Source: Verrucomicrobiota bacterium
Lineage (GTDB): Bacteria; Verrucomicrobiota; Verrucomicrobiia; Chthoniobacterales; UBA10450
Length of the DNA stretch: 39,508 nucleotides
Direction of reading: 5' to 3'
NCBI GenBank assembly: GCA_003219695.1
Contig: QHQA01000046.1
Coordinates: 1-39,508 of the forward strand
Numbering within the stretch: the first letter of the stretch is position 1; each line of letters begins with the position of its first letter. Shown in pieces: positions 9,601 through 16,147 of this stretch. Below the pieces are notes generated by a model. It was not told the DNA's origin and ran no database searches. It was given only the letters and a program-made list of their open reading frames with translations. A program made the position numbers and the translations under genes.

Positions 9601-10038
9601 TCGCGCCATGCCGGGATCACCGATCCCGGCTACAGAGCCACCCACGCCGTATAAGGCTACGGCGCGCCGTGATTTTTGGAACCACAGATTTTGGTCGGAT
9701 GTATGATTGATCACCAGCTCGGTGATCACCCGCAGATTGCGCTGGTGCGCCGCGTCGAGAAAGGCGCGGAAATCATCGAGCGTACCGAAGTTCGGATTCA
9801 CGTCGAAGTAATCGGCGATGTCATAGCCGTCATCGCGCAGAGGGGAAGGATAGAAAGGCAGCAGCCAGATGGCGGTGACTCCCAGTTCCTGAAGATAATC
9901 CAGCCTTTCGATCAGGCCGCGAAAGTCACCCATCCCGTCGCCGTCACTGTCGCAAAAAGTCTTAACATGCAGCTCGTAGATGATGGCATCCTTGTACCAA
10001 AGCGGATCGACAGATGTGTGATCGGGCCCCTCAGTCAT
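6655..10038 (-). CDS. treS: Trehalose synthase-maltokinase fusion (TreS-Mak) with a REP-encoded insertion
   Basis: TreS interconverts maltose and trehalose; the fused maltokinase phosphorylates maltose for the GlgE glucan pathway. The GH13 part starts DPLWYKDAIIYELHVKTF. It has the nucleophile Asp in DGLRLDAVPYL (codon 9310-9312), the acid in LLAEANQWPED and the transition-state Asp in LRNHDELTLE. The last ~500 residues are the maltokinase (GGEQSNSSMLF, GDYHLGQVL, ITDFEGEPAR). I chose ATG 10038; an in-frame ATG at 10077 would add 13 unlike residues. Between FQKSRRA and DFYVWSD the protein has about 40 residues where relatives have 6-7. The extra stretch coincides with the palindromes at 9561-9635, so a REP inserted in frame and is translated. 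Transcription diverges from the sigma factor gene at 10233. Confidence 0.95.
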   Translation of the reverse strand: MTEGPDHTSVDPLWYKDAIIYELHVKTFCDSDGDGMGDFRGLIERLDYLQELGVTAIWLLPFYPSPLRDDGYDIADYFDVNPNFGTLDDFRAFLDAAHQRNLRVITELVINHTSDQNLWFQKSRRAVALYGVGGSVAGIGDPGMARPTSVPAGVTDPSYNDDLAYKDFYVWSDTPEKFKDARIIFKDFETSNWAWDPFAKAYYWHRFYSHQPDLNFDNAAVHEAVEKVCDFWLAMGVDGLRLDAVPYLYEREGTSCENLPETHEFLRKLRAHVDRKFPGRMLLAEANQWPEDAVVYFGNGDESHMSFHFPLMPRMFMALQMEDRFPMIDILEQTPPIPDNCQWAMFLRNHDELTLEMVTDEERDYMWRVYANDPHARINLGIRRRLAPLLGNSRRKIELLNTMLFSMPGTPILYYGDEIGMGDNFYLGDRNGCRTPMHWSPDRNAGFSKANPQQLYLPVIIDPEYHYEAINVENQQKNLSSLLWWMRRVIAMRKNFKALSRGSLEFLYPDNPKVLAFLRRYDHETILVVVNLSRFSQSAELDLSRFSGSRLTEVFSQNYFPRIRKSRYPIMLGPHAFYWFAIRPQSTATRAAQKRRVPTIAVPARLEALLVGTGRTSFEREILPAYIQTCRWFGSKARTLRQMRVVEQVPVSADPSAAQIWLIEISYLDGPTETYVFPVQIATGDAARAIAQAVPAAIIARFSEPEETLLHDAIWDEKFRAQLFSAIAQRERHRGNSGELIGNAGGALVGDGAPRRSQSHVVGGEQSNSSMLFDNRFFIKLYRKLEDGVNPDAEVTRFLTERVNFQNVPAFKGALEYRRGKSEPTIVCLLQNAVTSQGDAWRLTLDAVGRYYERVLARKADLQNETAPPGALLDELIGGIYPEKAMLLGQRTGDLHIALASHPKDPAFAPEPFNAMAQRSAYQNMRALLRRNFALLQKRLSDVPDELREEAKDVLAAEKEIHNREKRLLDRKTNAAKIRIHGDYHLGQVLYTGKDFIITDFEGEPARALSERKWKRSALRDVAGMMRSFQYAAYSALWQPAMRKEDVPFLERWADLWYRQINSIFLQSYLKTTASAIFIPQSSDDLQIMLEAYLLDKAVYEIGYELNNRPSWVVIPIRGIKHILQAT
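9561..9635. repeat. REP-like palindrome pair, family B, inside treS
   Basis: Two hairpins, GCTGGGGTCCGTGACCCCGG (about 9565-9584) and GCCGGGATCACCGATCCCGGC (9610-9630), with CTAC/GTAG-type flanks, lie within the treS coding frame. Another copy of the family is at 12074-12154. The reading frame through it is open and encodes a glycine/proline-rich loop. Confidence 0.8.
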
Positions 10039-10232
10039 ATGGTGTTTAACATTTGACGCATCGAACACGCCGCGCAATCAGTCGATTTCGTGCTTTTGCT
10101 TAAAGCTTGTTTTCCCTGTTTTAGCCTGTAGTTGAAAACCGATGGACGAAGTCGCCTGCCCAGATTAAGAGGCCAGATGACTAGTTCGCGCGCGCGCCCT
10201 TTGTTTTGATTCCTGCAATTTCTTAATCGCAC

Positions 10233-10910
10233 ATGGGACGAACTAAATCCATTTCTGCCACCCGCCGCAAACCAAAGAAGCGGATGCACCTCGCGAAACC
10301 GCGAGCGCGGCGATTTTCTGTTGCCCCGGCACTCGAACCGGGAGCCCCGAGCGACTTCGAATTGATGAAGGGGATCCAGGCCGGCGACCCGGACGCGCTC
10401 TCTCAACTCTACGACCGATACAACGGAATTTTGAAAGCGCTGATTCTGAGAGTGATTCACAACGAAGCCGAGGCCGATGATCTCTTGCAGGAGATTTTTA
10501 TGGAGATCTGGAACCAGGCGAAAAATTTCTCCGCCCAAAAGGGTAAACCACTCGGCTGGATGGTTACTCTCGCGCGGCGACGGGCGATCGATGGGCTTCG
10601 CAAGAAGCAGGCTTATGCGCGCGCGGAGGAACGTTTGCAAAACGAGACGGAACAACAGCCTGATGCCTGGGTGCATAACGCCACCGAAGAGCAAATCATG
10701 CTGAGCGACACGCGCACCCTGATACGCAAGGTAATCAGGGGACTTCCACCGGCCCAACAGCAGGCAATCGATCTTGCATTTTTTAAGGGTATGAGCCAGC
10801 GCGAAATCGCGGCCAAAACGAATACACCCTTAGGCACGGTAAAGACAAGGCTTGAACTGGGACTGAAAAAAATTTATGACGGCCTCAAGGAGTTGAAAGA
10901 TGAGCTTTGA
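10233..10910 (+). CDS. ECF-type RNA polymerase sigma factor
   Basis: Sigma-70 family factor of the extracytoplasmic-function type. Region 2 is at about residues 55-125 (YDRYNGILKALIL, DDLLQEIFMEIW, RRRAIDGLRKK). Region 4 is at about 160-215, with the helix-turn-helix MSQREIAAKTNTPLGTVKTR. There is no region 1 or 3. A basic N-terminal extension of about 40 residues precedes region 2; a later start at Met24 is possible. The gene overlaps the next by 11 bp, indicating co-translation with its probable anti-sigma partner. Transcription diverges from treS. The stimulus and target promoters cannot be read from the sequence. Confidence 0.92.
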   Translation: MGRTKSISATRRKPKKRMHLAKPRARRFSVAPALEPGAPSDFELMKGIQAGDPDALSQLYDRYNGILKALILRVIHNEAEADDLLQEIFMEIWNQAKNFSAQKGKPLGWMVTLARRRAIDGLRKKQAYARAEERLQNETEQQPDAWVHNATEEQIMLSDTRTLIRKVIRGLPPAQQQAIDLAFFKGMSQREIAAKTNTPLGTVKTRLELGLKKIYDGLKELKDEL

Positions 10911-11136
10911 GCAGTTCCAAAACCAATCGCGGCTCTATGTCATCGGCGCGCTGGAGCCGGAAGAATTGGAGGAATTTGAAAAGGCGCGAAAGAAATTCGG
11001 CAATAAGGCCGAAGAATTCATTACCAAATGTTACGCACTGCACGAAGCGTTTGCACTGAGCTTGCGGCCGGCCAAGGCCTCGACGGCGATCAAAGAGCGG
11101 CTCATGGCCATGGTAAAAGCGAAGAAGGAAGCGTAA
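10900..11136 (+). CDS. Small soluble putative anti-sigma factor
   Basis: 78 residues, starting inside the 3' end of the sigma gene. The opening (QSRLYVIGALEPEELEEFEKA) resembles the N-terminal helical module of RskA/ChrR-like anti-sigma factors, in the 'yvlGaLspeE' style. There is no CHCC zinc motif and no transmembrane helix, so it would be cytoplasmic and about a third of normal anti-sigma length. The C-terminus is lysine-rich. The role is inferred mainly from position and N-terminal resemblance. Confidence 0.7.
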   Translation: MSFEQFQNQSRLYVIGALEPEELEEFEKARKKFGNKAEEFITKCYALHEAFALSLRPAKASTAIKERLMAMVKAKKEA

Positions 11137-11157
11137 GCGTGATGTCCACGCGTCCGA

Positions 11158-11652
11158 TTAATCGGACCACATCTCGCGCAGGATAAATTCCTGCAAAAAA
11201 CCGTAGAAGTTTACCTGAAACAGACTCAAGTCCCGGCGCGATCCGATTGGTGAGCGAAAGTGGTCGTTCAGTTCGTTTTCAGTGAAATTATTTTTTGCCG
11301 CTATGACGAGGCGAGCCTGATTAAGCGCGCTCAACCAGGCATCCGCGTGTTTCGAGGGAATGCGCAGGGTGCGGTTGGCGAAACTTTTTTCGTTGCCGTT
11401 TAACTGTTCCAAATCCGCCGCGACCGTCTGCGTTGCCGTCTGAAAAAGGCGCCGCAACTCGGGTTCGACATACGTCTTCCACTCCGCGCAAATCTCGGAT
11501 TCTCTCCCAGTTATTGGCCGACTGAAGAGACGTTGTTCGGCAGCCGGCGCGCCGCCCGGGTTGGCGCTGGCCGGAATTTGACGAAGCAGTTCGGAAAGAA
11601 ACGGGTCCAGTTCCGAAATCTCAATCACACCTTTGCGCTGGCAAATCTCCAT
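11158..11652 (-). CDS. DUF2017-like protein linked to ClpS
   Basis: An uncharacterised helical protein of about 164 residues. I chose ATG 11652 because it lies just past the clpS stop (TGATATG), which suggests coupled translation. An upstream start at 11709 would run inside clpS. Position directly downstream of clpS and general composition match DUF2017 proteins, which accompany clpS in several phyla, but no catalytic motif is visible. It ends FLQEFILREMWSD. The family name is tentative; the gene itself is well supported by spacing. Confidence 0.7.
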   Translation of the reverse strand: MEICQRKGVIEISELDPFLSELLRQIPASANPGGAPAAEQRLFSRPITGRESEICAEWKTYVEPELRRLFQTATQTVAADLEQLNGNEKSFANRTLRIPSKHADAWLSALNQARLVIAAKNNFTENELNDHFRSPIGSRRDLSLFQVNFYGFLQEFILREMWSD

Positions 11653-11653
11653 A

Positions 11654-12034
11654 TCAACCTGCCTTTTCCAATGTGGCGAGCAGAAGGTAACCGTGCAGTT
11701 GCTGCACATACAGTTCGGCCCGCTCCCGCATGCCGCTCCACAAAACCGACCGCCCTTTATGATGCACTTCCAACATGTGTCGCTCTGCTTTCTCGCGCGG
11801 ATAACCGAAGACGCGTTGGAAAACCATGGTTACATAGCTCATCAAATTCACGGGATCGTTGTGGACCACCACGTACCACGGAAGGTCGAGCTCTTCTTCC
11901 GAACGCGTTTCTTTTTCAATCGTTGGTTCCGCAGTGGTTATGGTTCCCGCGTTTTCGCTCAAGACGCGGGTCGTCCCTTGCGTTTCTTCGCTCCGCGCCA
12001 GGCATTCGCCGTCCTGCCATGGCCCGCAACTCAT
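11654..12034 (-). CDS. clpS: ATP-dependent Clp protease adaptor ClpS
   Basis: ClpS binds N-degron substrates and delivers them to ClpAP/ClpCP. The core reads WYVVVHNDPVNLMSYVTMVF, containing the NDP motif, then a GYPREKAERHMLEVHHKGRS helix region and a final ATLEKAG. The start at 12034 gives 126 residues with a flexible acidic N-terminus. The frame stays open to 12139, but that extension only translates a palindromic repeat and was not used. The DUF2017-like gene follows immediately. Confidence 0.9.
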   Translation of the reverse strand: MSCGPWQDGECLARSEETQGTTRVLSENAGTITTAEPTIEKETRSEEELDLPWYVVVHNDPVNLMSYVTMVFQRVFGYPREKAERHMLEVHHKGRSVLWSGMRERAELYVQQLHGYLLLATLEKAG

Positions 12035-12073
12035 GCTAAAAACGCTAACATACGTCGCCTTCAGTTCAAACCG

Positions 12074-12154
12074 GCTCCTGTAGCCGGCATCGGTGATGCC
12101 GGCTATTGGTCCTTGCTTCAGGCGTTTTGCGAGGATCACCGGTCCCGACTACAG
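12074..12154. repeat. REP-like palindrome pair, family B (ybeY-clpS gap)
   Basis: Left hairpin TAGCCGGCATCGGTGATGCC (12081-12100) and right arm GGATCACCGGTCCCGACTAC (12133-12152). Same family as the element in treS. Its outer edge overlaps the end of ybeY: the TAG stop (minus strand, 12149-12151) lies in the repeat's CTGTAG terminus. Confidence 0.75.
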
Positions 12155-12598
12155 CTCCGACGTGCAGCGGAGAATTTTTTCCTGAGCTCTTTGCATTTTC
12201 CGCGCGCCAGTTGGTGTTTGATCCTCGAATCCGTGCAGATGTAAAAGCCCATGGACGATGTAGAGCTGGAGCTCGCGCAGGAGCGAGTTTCCAAAGATCC
12301 GGGCGTACCGTCTCGCTGTCTCGACGCTGATAAAAATTTCACCGTGTTGGAACGTCAACACGTCAGTCGGGCCTCGTTGCCCAAGAAATCGCCAGTGTAA
12401 ACGCGCCATCCGGCGGTCGGAAATAAGCCAGAGGAAAATCTCGTGCAATCTCTTCAGGTTGGTTCGTTTTCGCTGTGGCAACCGCAAACAACAGCGCACC
12501 GCTTTCGCCGCGAACTCTTCAAGCGCGACCGTATCGACTGAGATCTTTCGTTGTCGATTGCGAACGCTAACGCGGGCGATTGAGCCACCGAGTCCCAT
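12149..12598 (-). CDS. ybeY: Endoribonuclease YbeY (rRNA maturation)
   Basis: YbeY is a zinc-dependent RNase for 16S rRNA 3' processing and 70S quality control. The metal-binding signature HGLLHLHGFED is present near the C-terminus, supplying three zinc-binding histidines. Upstream is a TDVLTFQHGEIFIS stretch equivalent to the family's TDVLSFP-GDI motif. Length, 149 residues, is normal. The stop codon lies in a family B palindrome. Confidence 0.93.
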   Translation of the reverse strand: MGLGGSIARVSVRNRQRKISVDTVALEEFAAKAVRCCLRLPQRKRTNLKRLHEIFLWLISDRRMARLHWRFLGQRGPTDVLTFQHGEIFISVETARRYARIFGNSLLRELQLYIVHGLLHLHGFEDQTPTGARKMQRAQEKILRCTSEL

Positions 12599-13030
12599 TT
12601 AGCGATTTAGGGATTTAATGATTTAGCGATTGCGCCTGGCAGTCGCTAGCGACGCTGAAAAGATCTTTAGCAGTTCCTTGCATTCATTCATCAGTGGTTC
12701 AACCAACTTCGTCTTCACCAATTCGGCTTCCACCAGCAATTCGAGCCAGAAAAGTGTCTCATCAGCTTCTTCAGCGACCACGCTGATTTTTGAAATGAAA
12801 TCAGCCACGGACCGTGCGCGACATGCGGCCCGATAATTCGCAGCGAGAGACGTTCCTGAGCGGAGAAACTGTCTGCCGATTATGCGTGTAGCTTCATCTT
12901 TTGGAAGTCTCGCAAATGCCTTAATGACACGGACAGCGAATGATTTTGCTCGAGTTTGCAACTGTTTAGCTTGGTTGAGTGTGTTCATGCCCTAATCGTT
13001 AAATCACTAAATCGCTAAATCGCTAAATGA
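12597..13030 (-). mobile_element. S23/IVS-like element with inverted termini
   Basis: The outer ends are inverted repeats of 35 bp with only three mismatches, running inwards from 12597 (ATTTAGCGATTTAGGGATTT...) and from about 13028 on the other strand. Each is built of short tandem GATTTAGC-like units. They bracket a single gene for a four-helix-bundle S23 protein. In RNA the ends would pair, making the gene the loop of a long stem, the same layout as intervening sequences in some 23S rRNA genes. Here it sits between ybeY and ndh. Confidence 0.65.
12623..12988 (-). CDS. Four-helix-bundle protein of the S23 (23S rRNA intervening-sequence) family
   Basis: 121 residues, almost entirely helical. 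The pattern FAVRVIKAF-RLPKDEATRIIGRQFLRSGTSLAANYRAACRA, then ADFISKISVVAEEADETLFWLELL, is characteristic of S23/IVP-type four-helix-bundle proteins. These form pentameric bundles; their cellular role is not settled. The gene fills the loop of the inverted-repeat element 12597-13030, so it probably arrived with it. No catalytic residues are expected. Confidence 0.9.
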   Translation of the reverse strand: MNTLNQAKQLQTRAKSFAVRVIKAFARLPKDEATRIIGRQFLRSGTSLAANYRAACRARSVADFISKISVVAEEADETLFWLELLVEAELVKTKLVEPLMNECKELLKIFSASLATARRNR

Positions 13031-13033
13031 TTT

Positions 13034-14314
13034 TCACGCCGGCGGCCTCTGCTCCGATTGAAAATTGCGCGTGATCAATCGTGCGCCTTTATCGAACGTA
13101 AGATACGCCCACGCCCATTGAAACAAGACGAGCAAGCGGTTGCGAAAGCCGACCAGGAAAATGATGTGGACAAACAACCACGCCAACCATGCAGGGAGGC
13201 CGCTGAGGTGCACGAACTTTAGGTCCGCGACGGCTTTGTTGCGTCCAATCGTCGCCATGCTTCCCTTGTCGAAATAGCGGAATCGCTTTGGCGTTTGGCC
13301 TCTGATCATTCGTAGGATGTTGCGGGCGGCGTGGCGCCCCTGCTGCATTGCCACCGGCGAGACTCCCGGCAGCGGCGCGCCAGTTTGATGCGAAAAATTC
13401 GCCAGATCGCCGATCACCTGGATTTCAGGATGCGCGGGAATGGTGAGATCGTTGCTCACAATCACGCGGCCCGCGCGATCTACCGGTGCGCCGAGCGTTT
13501 TCCCAACGAATGACGCATTGTTGCCGGCCGCCCAAATTTTCACGCGGCACGGAATAAATTCGTCGCCAATCTGCACCCCGGCTTCAGTGAGATTTGTCGC
13601 CCGCGTGCTCGTGCGCACTTCCACACCCAGATCGATCAGCTGTTTCCGCGCGCTCTCCGATAGATCCGGCGGATAAGCCGCCAGCAGACGTGGCTCGCCT
13701 TCTATGAGAATGACGCGCGCCTGCGATGGATCAATGTGGCGAAAGTCCCTTGCCAACGTGTAACGGGAGATTTCTGCGATGGCGCCGGCCATTTCCACTC
13801 CGGTTGGTCCACCGCCGATGACGACAAAATTCATCGCCGCCCTGCGCGCCGCGTCGTCCGTGATTTTTTCGGCGTATTCGAATGCCATCAAAATCCGTCG
13901 ACGCAGCTCGATGGCGTCCTCCAGACTCTTTAGTCCCGGAGCGAGTTTTTCCCATTCGTTATGCCCAAAGTACGAATGCCGCGCACCGATGGCGAGGATG
14001 AGATAGTCGTAATCGATTTCCATATCGGTCGTTCTCACTTTTCTCGCCTCGACATCCACCGATTCCACTTCCGCGAGGATGACTTCCACGTTCCTGCACT
14101 TGCTCAATACCGCGCGCACCGGAGCTGCGATGTCGGCTGGCGAAAGCGCAGCTGTCGCGACCTGATAGAGCAAAGGCTGAAAGAGATGGTAATTTGTGCG
14201 GTCGATTACCGTGAGGCGCACATCTTCACACGCAAGCTTTTTGGCTGCTTCCAGCCCGCCAAAGCCCGCGCCGACGATGATGATGTGTGGTCTTTTTACC
14301 AGGGCATTTTCCAT
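13034..14314 (-). CDS. ndh: Type II NADH dehydrogenase (NDH-2)
   Basis: A single-subunit flavoprotein that passes electrons from NADH to quinone without pumping protons. The FAD Rossmann motif IIIVGAGFGGLEAAKKL is at the N-terminus. It is followed by LFQPLLYQVATAALSPADIA, a second dinucleotide motif (VVIGGGPTGVEMAGAI) and VIGDLANF near the end of the flavin domain. The C-terminus (WLAWLFVHIIFLVGFRNRLL) is the usual membrane-associating segment. I chose ATG 14314, 36 bases inside the longest frame, because the motif begins soon after it. Divergent from rpmI. Confidence 0.93.
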   Translation of the reverse strand: MENALVKRPHIIIVGAGFGGLEAAKKLACEDVRLTVIDRTNYHLFQPLLYQVATAALSPADIAAPVRAVLSKCRNVEVILAEVESVDVEARKVRTTDMEIDYDYLILAIGARHSYFGHNEWEKLAPGLKSLEDAIELRRRILMAFEYAEKITDDAARRAAMNFVVIGGGPTGVEMAGAIAEISRYTLARDFRHIDPSQARVILIEGEPRLLAAYPPDLSESARKQLIDLGVEVRTSTRATNLTEAGVQIGDEFIPCRVKIWAAGNNASFVGKTLGAPVDRAGRVIVSNDLTIPAHPEIQVIGDLANFSHQTGAPLPGVSPVAMQQGRHAARNILRMIRGQTPKRFRYFDKGSMATIGRNKAVADLKFVHLSGLPAWLAWLFVHIIFLVGFRNRLLVLFQWAWAYLTFDKGARLITRNFQSEQRPPA

Positions 14315-14435
14315 ACCGGTGGAATTCGGCAAACGTTCAACGTCCAACATTCAATTCATTGGCACGATGTGACCGCCATGAGCGCCGGACAAAAGGCCGT
14401 TGTCAAAATCTCCAGTAGAATTATCGTATGACCTT

Positions 14436-14645
14436 ATGCCAAAGCCCATCGCGCGCAGCAAGACACGTAAATCCGTAGCCAAGCGCTTTAAGATCACGGC
14501 GCGCGGCAAAGTGTTGCGAGCGCATTCCGCCGGACGCCATTTGCTCTCCGCGAAAAACGCAAAGCGCAAACGCCGGCTGAGCAAAGCGGCGCGCGTGGAC
14601 GACACAGATGTGGCGCGCATCAAGGCAAACCTGCCTTTCAACTGA
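14436..14645 (+). CDS. rpmI: 50S ribosomal protein L35
   Basis: The sequence from MPKPIARSKTRKSVAKRF through ITARGKV and AGRHLLSAKNAKRKRRL is clear L35. ATG 14436 gives 69 residues, close to the usual 65. A TTG further up (14400) would add non-conserved residues. The usual neighbours infC and rplT are not adjacent: ndh is upstream on the other strand, and no gene follows directly. Confidence 0.93.
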   Translation: MPKPIARSKTRKSVAKRFKITARGKVLRAHSAGRHLLSAKNAKRKRRLSKAARVDDTDVARIKANLPFN

Positions 14646-14650
14646 GAGAT

Positions 14651-14787
14651 CGTAACTCGGTCATCCTGTCCGCCACCCGGACGGACTCATCCCGTGGCGA
14701 GCCTGATTCGTCGGGCAGGCTTCCCAGCCTTGTCGCTTTTCCGGGAAGATGCCCGCTTGAATCACAACTGGTGATAGGCGAGTTACG
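14651..14787. other. Candidate structured RNA or complex palindromic element
   Basis: Perfect outer arms CGTAACTCG (14651-14659) and CGAGTTACG (14779-14787) enclose three further stems. These are GTCCG/CGGAC (around 14669-14682), a long CGGGCA-CTTCCC/GGGAAG-TGCCCG stem (around 14719-14753), and ATCAC/GTGAT (14761-14775). That is a closed multi-branch fold of 137 nt. It could be an RNA downstream of rpmI, or a compound REP element, since its terminus resembles family D. Strand cannot be decided. Confidence 0.4.
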
Positions 14788-14835
14788 CTTTAGCTCCGCA
14801 GCAAAGCGCTCTTCAGCGCATCACGGCAATTGGTG

Positions 14836-15060
14836 CTAGTACCTAAACTCCGGCGCCGGTAATGCTTCTTCACCGGCCGGTCCTCGTATTCGAGTTGTGG
14901 CGGTCGTCCTTGTGGTGGTGATCCCGTACCACTGCCGGGCCGCCTCTAACGAATCCGGTCCAGGCTCCGGGCTGTATAGATCACGCCGGTTGACCAGCGT
15001 TGTGCAGGAGCTGGCTCCGAGGAAGAGAAACGTGAGCAAAAGAAGCGCAAGCCATTTCAC
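14836..15060 (-). CDS. Small putative lipoprotein
   Basis: From a GTG at 15060 the product is 74 residues. It has a hydrophobic signal (VKWLALLLLTFLFL) ending in a lipobox LGASSC, so Cys19 would be lipidated. The mature part is short and threonine/arginine-rich (TTTRTTATTRIRG) with no known domain. The frame extends to 15156, but that part lacks a plausible leader role. A family H palindrome lies upstream. Function unknown. Confidence 0.6.
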   Translation of the reverse strand: MKWLALLLLTFLFLGASSCTTLVNRRDLYSPEPGPDSLEAARQWYGITTTRTTATTRIRGPAGEEALPAPEFRY

Positions 15061-15122
15061 GGCGTGGATGCAAACAGAAGCGGCAGCGCGTGTCAATGCC
15101 CCATTTTTTTCTGCGAGCGTCC

Positions 15123-15229
15123 GTAGCGCGGGCTCGGCTGTATCGCGGGTTTCCAAACCCGCTTGGTGATCGGTAAGGCCCGCCGATTTGGAGATCGGCG
15201 ATACAGCAGGTTTGGAAACCTGCGCTACG
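15123..15229. repeat. Triple-hairpin palindromic repeat, family H
   Basis: Contains GCGGGTTTCCAAACCCGC (15145-15162), CGCCGATTTGGAGATCGGCG (15181-15200) and GCAGGTTTGGAAACCTGC (15206-15223), bounded by GTAGCGC and GCGCTAC. It is a compound REP element between the lipoprotein gene and the SRP RNA. Confidence 0.75.
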
Positions 15230-15273
15230 CGTTCAGAGTTGCGTATCTCAATTGTTGCGCGGAAATTTGCTTT

Positions 15274-15367
15274 CCGTCAGGGGCTATGGATTGAGGACAG
15301 GCAAACCCCGCCAGGGCAGGAATGCAGCAACGGTAGTCTGATCCTCCTTGCCGTAGTTCCCTGGCGG
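15274..15367 (+). ncRNA. ffs: Small bacterial signal recognition particle RNA (4.5S)
   Basis: The core CCAGGGCAGGAATGCAGCAA (15311-15330) reproduces SRP domain IV: CAGG on the 5' side, a GCA-GGAA-TGC tip with GNRA tetraloop, and AGCA on the 3' side where Ffh binds. The flanks close into one rod. CCGTCAGGG (from 15274) pairs with CCCTGGCGG (to 15367), CTATGG with CCGTAG, and GAGGA with TCCTC. The length of 94 nt fits the small, Alu-less type. No clear terminator follows; a half palindrome begins at 15374. Confidence 0.88.
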
Positions 15368-15373
15368 ACTTTC

Positions 15374-15403
15374 TTGGTAGGGCGCGACCGCCGGGCGCGC
15401 CAG
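15374..15403. repeat. Half-copy of a family C palindrome
   Basis: TTGGTAGGGCGCGACCGCCG continues into GGCGCGCC, giving a GGCGCG/CGCGCC hairpin with the TTGGTAGGG leader seen in family C. It directly follows the SRP RNA and could end its transcript. Confidence 0.5.
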
Positions 15404-15416
15404 TCACGGTTGAGCT

Positions 15417-15704
15417 ATGGAACTTCTCAAGGTCAAAACAGCGCGATTTTCGCAGGTCGTCGAACAATGCGGCAAGCCGCAGGTTTACACGTTGTGGCAA
15501 AAACCGTCTGCCGATCGGCATCTCCAGGCGCAGATCAAAAATAACCGGTTGATGACAATCCTGAAGAGCGAGAGCGGAACCGATTTTGGGATCGTCGGTT
15601 TCAAGGAAAGCAAGGATGCGAGATATCTGATTTTTCCAAAGTCTCTGAAGCGCTTTGCGGATCAGCGAATCATCGGAATCGACTGGGCTCTTGTGCGCGA
15701 GTAA
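15417..15704 (+). CDS. Hypothetical protein, 95 residues
   Basis: A small mixed alpha/beta protein with a steady coding feel: regular hydrophobic spacing, and QVVEQCGKPQVYTLW, NNRLMTI, DFGIVGF and YLIFPKSL blocks. I know no function for it. No signal peptide or membrane segment is visible. It lies between the SRP RNA and a family D palindrome that begins just after its stop. Ribosome-binding sequence before ATG 15417 is weak. Confidence 0.6.
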   Translation: MELLKVKTARFSQVVEQCGKPQVYTLWQKPSADRHLQAQIKNNRLMTILKSESGTDFGIVGFKESKDARYLIFPKSLKRFADQRIIGIDWALVRE

Positions 15705-15705
15705 A

Positions 15706-15800
15706 AGTAGCGCGAGCCTCTGGCTTGCGAGCCGGATCAACTGACCCCGAGCGAGCTTGAAAGCGAGTGATGCGCAAGCGAGGACGCTCGCGCTACCTTA
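15706..15800. repeat. Palindromic repeat, family D (abuts hinT stop)
   Basis: Left arm GTAGCGCGAGCCTCTGGCTT (15707-15726) and right arm GACGCTCGCGCTACCTTA (15783-15800) pair through CGCTCGCG/CGCGAGC. The right edge contains the TAA stop of hinT on the minus strand. The copy at 26558-26620 abuts the ssb stop in the same way. Confidence 0.8.
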
Positions 15801-16133
15801 CCCCGGCGGCCAGGCCAGTGCGCGTTTGCCGAGCAAATGGACATGTAAGTGCGGCACGCTTTCGCCCGCATCAGGTCCGCAGTTAATCACGACCCGATAG
15901 CCGCTCGTCAATTCCAGTTTCTTGGCAATGTCGCGCGCGACCAGAAGCAGTTTGCCAAGCAGCGCGCGGTCATCGTCGGTGGCATCCGTAAGCCGCGGAA
16001 CGACCTTTTTTGGCACGATCAGCACGTGCACGGGCGCTTGCGGGTTAACGTCGTGAAAAGCAACGGCATCATCATCTTCCCAGATGATTTTTGCGGGAAT
16101 TTCTCGCGCGATGATTTTTTCAAAAATGGTCAT
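15798..16133 (-). CDS. hinT: HIT-family nucleoside phosphoramidase/hydrolase
   Basis: A 111-residue histidine-triad protein of the HINT branch, which hydrolyses purine nucleotide phosphoramidates. It opens TIFEKIIAREIPAKIIWEDD, has APVHVLIVPKK in the middle, and ends with the active site HLHVHLLGKR. All triad histidines are present. The stop codon lies at the edge of a family D palindrome. Confidence 0.93.
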   Translation of the reverse strand: MTIFEKIIAREIPAKIIWEDDDAVAFHDVNPQAPVHVLIVPKKVVPRLTDATDDDRALLGKLLLVARDIAKKLELTSGYRVVINCGPDAGESVPHLHVHLLGKRALAWPPG

Positions 16134-16147
16134 GATCTAGCGTTTCA

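Noticed and set aside
10035..10757. 240-codon frame opposite the sigma factor gene
   Set aside because: It lies antisense to a well-supported sigma factor and has no family features.
12035..12139. N-terminal extension of ClpS
   Set aside because: The extra residues come from a family B palindrome and match nothing in ClpS.
12597..13030. CRISPR-like array from the GATTTAGC units
   Set aside because: Units are 7-9 bp, contiguous and inverted around a gene, without spacers. No cas genes are in the window.
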